64,000 nt of DNA from Tritrichomonas musculus (taxonomy: Eukaryota > Parabasalia > Tritrichomonadida > Tritrichomonadidae). A program made the position numbers and the translations under genes. The notes below the pieces were generated by a model that worked only from the letters and a program-made list of their open reading frames with translations, had not been told where the DNA came from and did not search any database. Every line of letters begins with the position of its first letter. Within the stretch, counting starts at the first letter, position 1. This document shows, one piece after another, positions 20,941-31,770 of the stretch. Where the stretch lies: NCBI GenBank assembly GCA_039105265.1, contig JAPFFF010000011.1:3658001-3722000 (forward strand). The letters are read 5' to 3'.

Positions 20941-21221
20941 ATTTTTTGATTTTTTTTTTTTTTGAAAAATAATGTAATAAAAAACAATTTATAATATAAT
21001 TCTCTTTATTATAAATTAATTTGGAGAAAATAAGGGAGTTTCCTACGTTCTTCAGTAATTATAAATATATCAAATATCAGAAATAAACCATTTTTTTTTT
21101 ACTAATTAATAAATTAGGCGTAAAAAAAAAAAAAAAAAAGAATGAATCATATATTGCATTTGTTAGTTTGATTACCTCGGTTTTTCATTTTGGCTTCTTT
21201 AGTTTTATAATAGTAAAACTT
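20941..21221. other. AT-rich intergenic spacer
   Basis: Contains homopolymer A and T runs near 21121-21139; nothing else recognised. Confidence 0.5.
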
Positions 21222-21715
21222 TTAAAAAGCTTCTCCTATTATGTATTCAAATGATTCCTCAATATTAATATTATTAAAAACAGATGCTTCAAAATATTTA
21301 CTATCATATTCTTTTGAAATCTCGTCTATTTTTTCACGATTGATTTTTTCATCATCAGCCAGATCGCATTTATTACCAACAAGCACTGTAGGTATTTCAC
21401 CTGCTATCTTAAAAAGATCATTAAATAACTTTCGAGTATATTCTAATGTTTCAATATTTGTTAAATCGAACATAACAATTCCACAGTCAGCTTCACGGAA
21501 AAACATTTGGCTAATAGTGTAAAATCTATGTAATCCTGCAGTATCAATGATTTTAATATATATTTTAATTCCATGAATTATACTTTTTCAACTTCAAAAA
21601 TACTTGGTGCTATAGTATTAAAATTATCATCACTTATGAAATCAATATATTTCCTTATAAAGCATGTCTTTCCAATATCTGTTTCTCCTACAACAATTAT
21701 TTTTATTCGATGACA
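21222..21715 (-). pseudogene. Rab/Ras-like small GTPase, broken
   Basis: The C-terminal two thirds are in one frame: IKIIDTAGLHRFYTISQMFF (switch II; the usual Q after DTAG is L), GIVMFDLTN, VLVGNKCDLAD and the SAK-like EASVFNN. The P-loop VVGETDIGKT lies upstream in a different frame, with a break near 21585, and no in-frame ATG precedes it. No prenylation cysteine is visible at the end (GEAF). Most likely a dead Rab copy. Confidence 0.78.
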
Positions 21716-21786
21716 GCATGATAATATTTCAATGCTTCTTCTTTATAAACATTAACTGCTCTTTTATAATTTAATGTTGAAAAATC

Positions 21787-24700
21787 TTATTTATTAACTC
21801 TTTTTAATCGTTCAGGATAATATGCTTCTTTTTTGTCAATATTTGATAATTGTGAGGCAACTTGGTCAGCAGCATTCATGATATTATAAAAAATACTTTT
21901 AGCATCTTTTTCTGGGATTTCATGTTTTACAATGAATTGATAAAAACGTAATATAAAATTATCAATTTCTTCTTCAAGTTCATATGTAGGGAAAAAATGA
22001 TCAATCCAATTGGACATATTAAGTCTAAAAATGGACGGTGTTTTTTTTGGTACTTCTTGACATATATATGGGTATTTTTTAATAAAAATCTTATTTTCAG
22101 CTATTTTTTTCAATTCATAATCGAATATAACAATGATACGCACCGGGTAAATCATTAAGTCTTCTATTTTGACTTCACTTATAATTCTATCGAAATGACT
22201 TTGAGTTATAACTGAATCACAATTAAAATCATCAAATAAGTCTTCAAATGAATAATTAGGAGCTGTTTCAAGGTGATTACTATTATTATTACTTCCATAT
22301 TGGCCATTATTATTATTATTATCTTCATCGTGATCATTATTATTACTTTCATGGCGATCATTACCATCAGAGTAGTAATCATCATATTCAATTTCACCTA
22401 AACTATAATCGACATTCTTATTTATAGCAACTAATCGAATTCCAATTACATTGGACTTTTTATTCGAATTCGATTTATATAATGGTTGCATTTTATTGGT
22501 TACGCATTTATTTTGACTATCAAATATAATTTCACACCTTGAAAGTAATTTAAATCCAATTGAATTCATTACTTCTTCTATGGTATGATTGGCCATATAA
22601 TTGTTATCCTGATTGTTAAGAATCCTTTTTTTAAAGAAGGATTTGGATTCCCAATAATTAATATTTAAACGAATCCATTTTTTCTTTTTAGGTTGTAAGC
22701 ATTGTGTTGCATATTCCATCATTAAACCTTCATGATCTCCATATACCATTTTTTTAATTTTATCAATATTTTTTTTGCTTAATGATCGATTCATCAACAC
22801 TTCGATTATATATGAAGCCATTGCAGGAGATCCAGGAATAATTTTGGTATTTTCATTTACCCTTAGAGTTCCATATGTTGGCAAAGGACCTTTTTCATGT
22901 GAGCTTGTTACTATAGAATGGTTCGGGTGCATTTTATATTGTATATCCGCAAAATTTTGTTTATTTTCTCTTAGATGATATATAAAATCAAAAAATTGTT
23001 CATTGTTAAAATTAAATGTTTTTAATATTTTTTGTATAACTCTAGTACCTTTTTCAAATACTAAATGAATTACTTCATAGTTGTCAGGGATCCGAAATTT
23101 AAATATAAAATTCTTAATAATATTTGCTAAAGAATCAATATCATTTTCTGAAAAGATAGAAGGGAACTTTTGGTATAACTGCTCTAGTTGAATCTCTCCT
23201 TCAGCAAATAAACAAAGATAACTAAATGTGTTATCTAAATGCCTTTTGCTGACATATTTATAATATTTTCGATCTAAAGATTGTATTGTATCAAGTTGAG
23301 TAAAATTTCCTTTTGGGTTTATTTCTTTTGCAACTAATGCCAGGTAAAAGAGTTCATCTTGTGTGATTTTTGGAGTAAAAGAACGGATAATTTCTGAGAT
23401 TGTGAAGTAATTTTTAATTTTTATTATCATCGATTTACTTTTGCAACTTTCGTTATAAATGCAAAGAGAAGAATGAGGAATATTCAATATCTTCAAATAT
23501 AGCTCAAAAAAATTCAATTTACCAAAGCTTTTTTCATCACCATGGTCATACAAAAAGAGAATAATATTTGGATTTTTGCACTTAGAAACATCTATAATTG
23601 AACGCATTGTTATGATAATATCTTCAACATTTTTATATGGTATGATTTCTAATTCAGATTGTGAAGATTCAGTTTCATATATTTCATCGATTGTTAACTG
23701 AACAATAATTTTATTATTTGGGATAATTGAATTGATATTATAATTTTCTTCTTTCCCTCTTCCAAATATACAAATATGTTGCTTATTTATCCTGAGGTGA
23801 TTTAATACCAATCTTTTTATTAACAAAGCATATGATGAAAAGCAATAATTACCATATTTTTGAATATTTTTTTGGGTGGATGATTCATATAATTTTCGAG
23901 CACTGCTACCAATAATAACAAAAATAAAAGTATTATCTTGTTTGGAATTATTTGTTATATTGATGATTATTACGATGATAACCAATAAAACTAATCCAGC
24001 CAAAATTAAGTGAAGAGTTCTCATATTATGATTAACATATAAAATTGAATTTTGAAAAGTTTCTTCTTTTGATTTGAATATGTTTGAATCGACAACATTA
24101 CCACTATAAATGTTCTTTATTTCGGATGAAATCACACCTTTGCTTCTTGAATTTGAACTTTTGTCATAATTATCATTGAATGTGTTTTTATTGATGATAA
24201 TTTTTTGTCCTTCATCATTGCCTCCAATGTAAATAGCATAACCATCAAAAGCTGAATTTGACTTGAATGTACAATTAAAAATTTTGGTATAATCATTTTT
24301 AATGTAAGAAAATGATGAATATATATATAGAGCGCCACCTCTGCCTTTTTGTTTATTATCTTGCTTATGAAATGATGTTAAAATGCAATTAGCTTCATTT
24401 TTTTCAAAAATGCATGATATGATATCTACTCTTTTATTTTTATACAATGTAAGAGCTCCACCATGAAGAAATGCTTTGTTATTTATAAAACAGCAATTTG
24501 TTAACGATAGTTCATGATTAATATTTAGTGCAATTGCGCCACCATTCCCTTCATAACATATATTTTTAATAAATTTGCATTTAGAGAAATTGAGAGCTAC
24601 ATTCAACGGTAATGATGATGCGTGTCCAATTTGAAATATACTGTAATCATTCTTATTATTAATAAATTCGCACTCACTTACGAATAAATAAGTTTTGGTG

Positions 24701-25600
24701 TTGGCATATCTTTTAAAATTCATTAATATATTCCCTCTTGAGCTGAACCCCAAGAAAGAATTATTAAAAAGGACAATTTCACTTATATTATGGATTAATG
24801 TCATGAAATTCGAGTCAATCAAAGCACTATTTTTGAACCTATTAGAAGAAATATTTAGATTGGACTTTACATAATTAATAAAGATGACTTGTCTGTTTGC
24901 TGAATAAACAAAATTGTTTGAAAATTGAAATGATCCAACACTATCAATAATATTCGCAACTGGACAGCTAGTAAAAACACAATGTTTAAATGTAATGTTT
25001 GATAAAGTTTTTGCTTCAATAGCATAACAAGAAAGAGTTTCGATATCAAATATAAACGTGCAATTAATAATATTTACCAAATGTTTGTCATTTCTTTGTA
25101 ATTTTAAAATCGCTTGAGAATTATCAGCTTTCGAATAAAATATCAGCTTTACCAATGCAATTTAGAACATTCCCACCATTTTCTCTCGATTTGCACCTGT
25201 GAAATTTACAATGAGAAATATTTATGCTTCCATGAAATGATTTATTCAAATAAATAGGAGATGGATAATCACCAAATGTATAAAACTCGAAATTATTATC
25301 AAAAAACATAACTTCTTTGTCAAGTATAACTATGTATGTATTTGGAAGTTCTATATTAGTAAAAGTACATCCTGAGATCAGTGAAATTGAAGATTCCTTT
25401 TCTATATAAACTTGTTTATTTTCTGGTAATGTTTTTATAAACTCTTTGTTAATAAAATTTAGATTTGATCTTGATGAAGATGAAATATCATGTTCATTTT
25501 TTACCAAAGAAGCAGATAAAGGATATTTTTCTGGTACTGGTGTAGGATCTTCTCTTTCCTTTTTATAGAATGAAATAAAAATAAAAAGAAGAAAAGGCAT
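21787..25600 (-). CDS. Beta-helix surface protein with TM segment and C13 (legumain/GPI8-like) peptidase domain; one frameshift
   Basis: ATG at 25600 with an immediate hydrophobic signal (MPFLLFIFISF). The first frame ends near 25124 and the next opens around 25155, with no other break over about 1270 codons, so a single-base error or recent mutation is likely. The ectodomain has parallel beta-helix repeats (NGGALTLYKNK, GGAIALNIN, CTFKSNSAFDGYAIYIGGND) and many N-glycosylation sites. A TM helix (LILAGLVLLVIIVIIINI) follows at about residue 377-400 of the second frame. Then comes a caspase-like C13 fold: VIIGSSARKLYESS, FLYDHGDEKSFG with His near 536, and NESCKSKSM with Cys near 569, mirroring legumain HGG and EACESGSM. 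The remaining roughly 550 residues include an N/D-rich tract and match nothing I know. The topology places the peptidase in the cytosol. Activity and substrate unknown. Confidence 0.72.
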
Positions 25601-25695
25601 CTTATAAATTCTTATAAAATTTCATAAAAAAAAATCCGGAAACATAAGGTCAAAATTGGCCTAAAAACGGTTTTGATAGAATATTTTTTATATTA

Positions 25696-25738
25696 TTAAT
25701 TATTCATTGAAAACAAGATTTAGTAAAATTTTGTAATT
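25696..25738. repeat. 43-bp direct repeat, left copy
   Basis: Identical over 43 bp to 25923-25965 (begins TTAATTATTCATTGAAAACA). The two copies enclose 184 bp that contain the left 29-bp inverted repeat described below. Confidence 0.85.
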
Positions 25739-25922
25739 TTTTTTAAGGTACAAATCCAGTACGTTAAATAATAGCAAATTAAAATGATATGTGATATAAA
25801 AAAACATAAAATATTTTTTTTTCAATTATTTTTTCGATAAAGGGTCAAATGTAAACCTCAGAATCATCGAAATTTACTCAGAAATACCAAACTTTTTCTG
25901 AGAGGGGCATTATCTCAATTTT

Positions 25923-25965
25923 TTAATTATTCATTGAAAACAAGATTTAGTAAAATTTTGTAATT
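25923..25965. repeat. 43-bp direct repeat, right copy
   Basis: Exact copy of 25696-25738. Right after it the sequence diverges (CCATGAAATAATG versus TTTTTTAAGG at the left copy). Confidence 0.85.
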
Positions 25966-26039
25966 CCATGAAATAATGATAATTTCTCTGTTTTTTCTTC
26001 AAATTGTCAACAGTATCTTCAATGACAATTTCGCCTAGA

Positions 26040-27260
26040 AAATCGTCGTAATGACTGATGAGGAAATTTTAATCAATCAGTGAGAAGATTGACAATCAAT
26101 GTTTGAGTCAGTTCAACTGGAGAATTGAATGGAGAAGCACTAAAAAGAAGAAATTCTTTAGGAAGATTAATGAATGTGAACGGTTTGAATTCAATTTCTT
26201 CATCGTTTTGGTCAATTTTCACTCCATATCGTTGTGAAAGATTCATGAATGAAAGAACTTCATCCCAATCAATGATTTCTTGATTGTCTGAAGGAGAGAC
26301 TTGAATGTTCAACAAGAAATAATCAGAACTTTTTCTTTTTCTTTTCTCTTCAGGTCAACTTTTTCCTTTGGATCATCAATGATAAGTGATGAAACGATTT
26401 TCTTCGCATTTTTTTCTTTTCCTTTTTCATTTATATTCCATTCAATTTCATCTATTTCAATTAAGCGTTTATTAAAACATTGGAAAACTGTCATTATTAT
26501 CTCACAATCAATATTTGAATTTTCAGTCAAAATTATTTCCACCTCATAAAAGATATGCTATCCAAACAGTCTTAAACAAATTTCTTGCCAAAAGTTTGTT
26601 TTTCTCAGAATCAGATTTTTCAATCGAATTTCATATGTGGCAATTAAACCACTGATTGATTTCACAAACTTAACGAAGACTTCAATTTGTCCGTTTCCAT
26701 GTAAACTTATCAACAAACACAAAAATTGAATCAACAATATTAGTCAGTAAATCGTTCTCTTCATCGAGATTCAGATCAATTAGTGGAGTCAGTTTTTTGA
26801 AGATTGCTGAGATTGAAATCGAGTCAATACAAGGTAAGAGACAGTTCTTTATTGAGAGATCAATTGGACAGTTGAATTGCTTGAATTTATCAGGACAACA
26901 ATTCATATGAACAGGATGCTTGGCCATACTGAATTGGACAATGAAAATCGCGCCAACAAATGCTTGATCAGATATTAGGCCGCAGATACATGGAACTGAT
27001 ATAGTTCTTCAACAGCTGCTGGAATGATATTGTCAAAATGTGGACATTCCGTGAGTTTCTTGACTTCATACTTCAAGCAGTGAAGAGTACGAATGATTTC
27101 GTCATTATTAGTATGAACTTCTGAATTATCAATTGGAGAAAGTGATTCTTCGTTTCCTGTTCTGCTTAAGGCGAACTTCGTACTTCAAGCAGCGGAGGTC
27201 ACTCTCAATTGATGTGAAATCATTCTCAAATGGCTTCGGTGACTCTTTAAGATTAGAAAT
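26040..27260 (-). pseudogene. Decayed unidentified protein gene
   Basis: On the minus strand several frames carry convincing protein-like text in order: a region with CLKYEVKKLTECPHFDN, then MAKHPVHMNCCPDKFKQFNC through DSIFVFVDKF, then FVKFVKSISGLIATYEIRLK, then EIIMTVFQCFNKRL, and finally VLSFMNLSQRYGVKI with TFINLPKEFLLFSASPFNSP near the end. About four or five breaks separate them. The closing LPKEFLLFSASP stretch recalls the C-terminal half of ubiquitin-specific peptidases, but I cannot name the family with confidence. It lies inside the inverted-repeat segment. Confidence 0.45.
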
Positions 27261-27614
27261 GCCATTATAAAAAATGGTGAAGTCGAATATCAAAAAAACA
27301 ATGGTGGTTACTTAACGTTCTGGATTTGTACCTTAATAAATTGAAATTGATGCATTGATATATTTAAAAAACATAAATTTTTATAATAACTCGTTATTTT
27401 AGTTTCATCCATTCTAAATATTCAATCGTTACTTGAGAATTATAAAAAAACTTATAGTGTAAATTATTTCATTAATATGTGAAAAAAATAAAATAATAAA
27501 TAATAAATTGAAAAAATTAAGGTTTTTATTAAGAATTAGAATAAAATGTATGTAATGACTTAATCAATGGATCGTTTTCCTATTTAGAAGGATCATCACA
27601 GAACTTCATTGCAT

Positions 27615-29899
27615 TTATATTAAATTGATAAAAATAATTTCTTCAATGTTTTTAATATCTGTTAAATCAATACTTTTGTGGCCTATTAATAATTGTACAA
27701 TTTTTTGATTATTGCTTTGAAATGCTAAATCTATTGGGCTTATATAAAAAAAATATTTTTTATGAAATTTCAATTCTATTGTAAAAATACTTAAAATAAA
27801 TCTGATTAAAGTATCCACTAATTTTATGAGAAAAATATGATTAGAATGACATTAAAAATTAAAAAAATTGAAATATATTTTCTATTAACATCAATATGAT
27901 CGCATGATAATAAAAGTTGAACCATTTTAACATCATTCTTTTCAATTGCAGCATGCAATGCAGCTTTATAAAAATTACAATGTAAAATTTTATTTAAAAA
28001 TAATCATATATTAACCACTATTTCATTCTCTTTAAATTTACTATAAGCATTAACGTTTATATTTTTATCTGCTAATAATAGCTTGACAATTTCATAATCT
28101 TGATTTTCAACAGCAATATAAATTGGGGATTTATAAAATATTTAAAAAGATTTTATTGAAATTTTTTATCTAAAATAGTTTTATTTTATCTTTTAATTTA
28201 AAATTGAATCCAAATTTTCAAAATCAAATTCCTTTCTTTTTTATATTAACATCAACTTTTCCAGATGATAATAAAAGCTTGACCATTTCTATGTTTCTTT
28301 TTTCAACAGCTTTATACAATGGCGAAATTTCATTGAATATTCACATTTTAATTTCATTAAACAATCAAATTATAACAATTGAATTAATTGATTTATTTTA
28401 AATGGTATGAAAATTGGTTCGAAATGTCACAAACAAAGAAATTTAATTAAAATTTTATTTATATTTTTAATTTAAAATTATATGAATATTTCTATTATTA
28501 TGAAAACTTTATTCAATTTAAGATTTTAAAATGCATAAGATGTTAGGATTAATATCTTCTAATGATAACAAAAGTTTAACCATTTCAATATTTTCTTTTT
28601 CAACTGCAAGATATAAAACTGTTCTATTAATTAAAAATAAAAATATTATGAAAATAATAAAACCAAACTTTGTTAAATAAATGCAAAAAAAAATCTTATT
28701 TGAAATCATTGATTGTAATGAAATAAAAAATTGTCTTGAAATTTTATAAAAACTTAGCTTTTAAATATCATAAAACATTTAGGTTTCAAATATTTTCACT
28801 AAAAAAATGAAATGAAATTTTATTAAAAAAAATCATTATGATACTGTATTAGAAATCAAAAGTTCAAATTTTATTAATAAAATTTGAAAAAACGATATCA
28901 AATCATTTAAAATATGAATGATATTAAAAGTAAAATATCTTGAATTTTATGAAAAGATTCAATTTTAAATTTTTTGAAAAAACAATACAAAAAATATTGA
29001 TAACATTAACATCAATTTTTTTGTTTGATAATAAAAGTTTAACTATTTCAACATTATCAATAAATGCGGCAAAATATAAATAAGACATATAAAAAAATTA
29101 TCGAATTCTGTGAAATATTTTATTTTCAATTTTATAATTTTTTAAAATCGAAATTATATTAATTTAACAATTTGAAATTGTATTCAAGCCATTGAAATAA
29201 ATTATATAAAAATATAAAATTTTGAAATATCAGGCTAAGCTATTTTGGTATAAAATATCATAAAAAACTCAATTTTATTTAATTCTATTAAATATTTACA
29301 TTTTTTAATTTGATTCAAATTCAAAATGCAACACTATTTAAAAAAAATTTTTTTTTAAATTTCATCGAAATGATTAAATAAGAAATAGTATTCATAATAT
29401 TTTCTTTTTTAAAATATTGATAAAATTAATATCTATTTCCCCTGTAGATAATAATACTTTCACCATTTCAATATTTTCATTTTTAATAGCATTAAATAGA
29501 GGCATTGCATGACCTATTAAAAAAATATAATTTTATTTGTGCCATTATCAACTTTAATACTTTCTTTTTCTAACAAAAGTTGAACGATATCTAAATTGTT
29601 TTTCTCTGTTGCTAAATACAATGGCGTCTTATAAGATTTTTTTGTATAGAATTTTATAAAGATGATTTATTGCAATTTCTCCATAAATTTTTTATACTTA
29701 AAATATTATTTAATTAAAAATTAAATTTCATTAAAATATGATAAAATCATGTTAATCAATTTTAATTTTGAATTTTATGAATAAAGAATAATTCTTTCAA
29801 ATACTTTTCTTGTTAACATTTATGTTGGAAAATGATAAGAAAAATTGTACCATTTCGACATTCTGTTTTTCAATAGCGATACATAAAGGCGTTCTATTT
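27615..29899 (-). other. Nine ankyrin repeats, each separated by an AT-rich spacer (candidate exon array)
   Basis: On the minus strand nine complete ankyrin units follow the N-terminal exon at 29922-31157. They lie near 29812-29898 (NRTPLCIAIEKQNVEMVQFF), 29544-29630 (KTPLYLATEKNN), 29425-29516, 29007-29095, 28541-28629 (NRTVLYLAVEKEN), 28245-28335, 28050-28135 (KSPIYIAVENQD), 27890-27980 and 27665-27748 (SPIDLAFQSNNQK); the last ends at TAA 27615. Every unit is unbroken from about TPLH-like start to DVN-like end, while every spacer (about 30 to 380 bp) holds stops. Most units are preceded by a T-rich stretch ending TTTTATA or TTTAAT. A dead gene would be expected to have breaks inside the repeats too. 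These are probably exons of one gene with unrecognised introns; alternatively a relic. Confidence 0.6.
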
Positions 29900-29921
29900 A
29901 AATCATAAGAATTTTTTCTAA

Positions 29922-31157
29922 TCAAATTAAAATATTGTAGTTTAAAATTGTAACTTTTTTATTTATTTCTATCTTTTTGTTATGATAAATTGATTGAACA
30001 AAAGGCAAATAATCGTGCTTGATTAACAAATATAATGAAGATTCATCAATTTTTTCATTTTGTATAAAATGAAAATTATAATATTTGAACGGCAATAAAG
30101 AATCATTAAATTCTTTTTTATCTTCATCATTTAACAAATTATCATAGAAGTATTTTGATATTTCATTATGATGACACTTAATTGATTCATTCAAAATTAA
30201 TTTATATGAATTTTTATATGGAATTATATGATTATCTTCAAGAAAATGAATTAATTCTGGATTATTTGAATAAATTGAATAATCCCATAAAGCTGAAGTC
30301 AATTTAACATTATTCATTTGTAAATATCTTATAATTTGCATTGATCCAAAAAATGCTGCATATTCAATTAATGAAGCCATTTTTCTTTTACATCTCCAAT
30401 CTAAAAATCTTTTATTTTTTTGTTGTTTAATGAAAAATGAATTTGTTTCAAAAATTGATGATTTAATTGCTGAATCAAGTGGTATATTATTTTTACTCAC
30501 ATAAACAATAAATTCTTTAACTAAATCATTTCGAATTAATTCACATATATAATCATCATTTTCGCCTTTTTGTCGTTTTTCATAAAAATTTTCAGGTAAT
30601 TCTCCTTGAATTTCATCAAACCAATTTTTTTCATTTGGATCTATATTATATTTTTCAAAAGAAAAATCATTTTGATCAAATATTGATTCATTCTTCTGTT
30701 TTGAAATGAATTGTTCATTTATGAAAGGTTTAATTTCTGGCATAAAATAATTTGGATATTTGTTTTCCACATATTTTTCAGAAGTAATTACTTTAAAAAC
30801 GTATTCATCTATTTTTAAAATTGATTTTTCAATTAGAAAAAGAAGAATTCTTTTGTTACTTTTGAATATGTTGAACACTTCAGAATTTGAAAAATATTTT
30901 GCTAATTCTTCTTTAAAATAAAATAAGATCTGTTCAATTTTGCTGAAAAAATTTGGCCCATGATAATGATTTTTTGATATTGATGTAATTAAATAGAATA
31001 ATAATTTGAGTTCTGATGGATTATCTTTAATTTTTTGTTTTTCGAATAATAAAACGAGATTTTGAAAATTTTCTTCAACATTGCTATTAATATCTATAAA
31101 ATCAAGAAGATAGTTTTGGATAGATTGCATTTTATCTAAGAATTGCTGACAATTCAT
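29922..31157 (-). CDS. N-terminal exon of ankyrin-repeat protein (411 codons)
   Basis: ATG at 31157 with TCATAA (initiator match) about 15 bp upstream. The domain order matches the N-terminal region shared with the genes at 44700 and 48526: MNCQQFLDKMQSIQNYLLDF, NKRILLFLIEKSILKIDEYV, FYEKRQKGENDDYICELIRN, SSIFETNSFFIKQQ, IEYAAFFGSMQIIRYL, HFLEDNHIIP and CHHNEISKYF. This is the region that precedes ankyrin or BspA repeats in large trichomonad families (DUF3447-like in my judgement). After KKIEINKKV the frame runs through 10 AT-rich codons into a stop, where the first ankyrin unit would be expected; that unit begins about 50 bp further. Probably a cytosolic ankyrin scaffold; function unknown. 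Confidence 0.8.
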   Translation of the reverse strand: MNCQQFLDKMQSIQNYLLDFIDINSNVEENFQNLVLLFEKQKIKDNPSELKLLFYLITSISKNHYHGPNFFSKIEQILFYFKEELAKYFSNSEVFNIFKSNKRILLFLIEKSILKIDEYVFKVITSEKYVENKYPNYFMPEIKPFINEQFISKQKNESIFDQNDFSFEKYNIDPNEKNWFDEIQGELPENFYEKRQKGENDDYICELIRNDLVKEFIVYVSKNNIPLDSAIKSSIFETNSFFIKQQKNKRFLDWRCKRKMASLIEYAAFFGSMQIIRYLQMNNVKLTSALWDYSIYSNNPELIHFLEDNHIIPYKNSYKLILNESIKCHHNEISKYFYDNLLNDEDKKEFNDSLLPFKYYNFHFIQNEKIDESSLYLLIKHDYLPFVQSIYHNKKIEINKKVTILNYNILI

Positions 31158-31640
31158 ATGTAAATTTATGAAATGTTACTTTTAAAAAAATGAAAAATGG
31201 GCAGATTTTTTTTAAAAAAGTGAATTTCACTTTATTTAAAGTGAAAAAAAAATGTCATTTATCCCCAGATGTCTTGTTTATTAATAGAAAGAATCTTTAG
31301 GAATGGGTTCATGTCGCATGAGAAAAGGCTCGATTTATAAATAATATAAAAGATATTTCATAACAAATTGCACAATTGCTTGCTTATTAAATAATTTTAA
31401 AATCATCTAATATCAGGATTGTGAATTGAAATAAATAAATTATTAGCATTGAGAAAAATAAAGAATGCACGCAGCAAGATATTGAAAATGAACTACACCT
31501 ATAAAATGATAATAATAATTTTATAAATAATTAATTTTTTATTTATTTATCTGGATTTTTTCTGAAAAATTCTTTAATATCCTCATCTTTGTTTATAAAA
31601 TGTGAAAAATGTGGCAGCTCCTCCAAATAATTAACGAAGA
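31158..31640. other. AT-rich intergenic region
   Basis: Apart from the initiator-like TCATAA just upstream of the ATG at 31157, no gene or repeat is recognised. Confidence 0.5.
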
Positions 31641-31770
31641 AAACTATCACATACATTATGAAAATTCAGATGATGATATATTTGTGATGGAGGATTCATC
31701 ACAAATCAGGATTCTGTACTGAAAAGCTTAGAATTAAAAACACCAAACCCCAATCAACAAAATAATTTAT
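31641..31770 (+). pseudogene. DZIP1-like gene fragment 1
   Basis: The reading YENSDDDIFVMEDSSQ and, after a small shift, SLELKTPNPNQQNN match the DZIP1-like protein around NDNSDDDPFMMENSSQ and SMELKTPKQSQQNN (19455-19565). The fragment is short, shifted in frame and without flanking gene, so it is a decayed partial duplicate of the gene at 17618-20647. Confidence 0.75.

Larger units (their letters stand above)
25743..27336. mobile_element. Putative non-autonomous DNA element with 29-bp terminal inverted repeats
   Basis: 25743-25771 (TTAAGGTACAAATCCAGTAC and onward) and the reverse complement of 27308-27336 match at 27 of 29 positions. Each outer end is TTAA followed by GGTACAAATCC, so TTAA may be the target duplication of a cut-and-paste element. 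No transposase is visible inside; the interior is mainly a decayed minus-strand gene. Alternatives are an inversion-associated duplication or chance co-location of dispersed repeats. A plain DNA transposon or MITE-like derivative is the simplest reading. Confidence 0.45.

Noticed and set aside
21787-25155. Independent start of the C13 protein at 25155
   Set aside because: That position is TTG, not ATG; the preceding frame starting at 25600 carries the signal peptide and leads smoothly into the beta-helix, so it is one gene with a frameshift.
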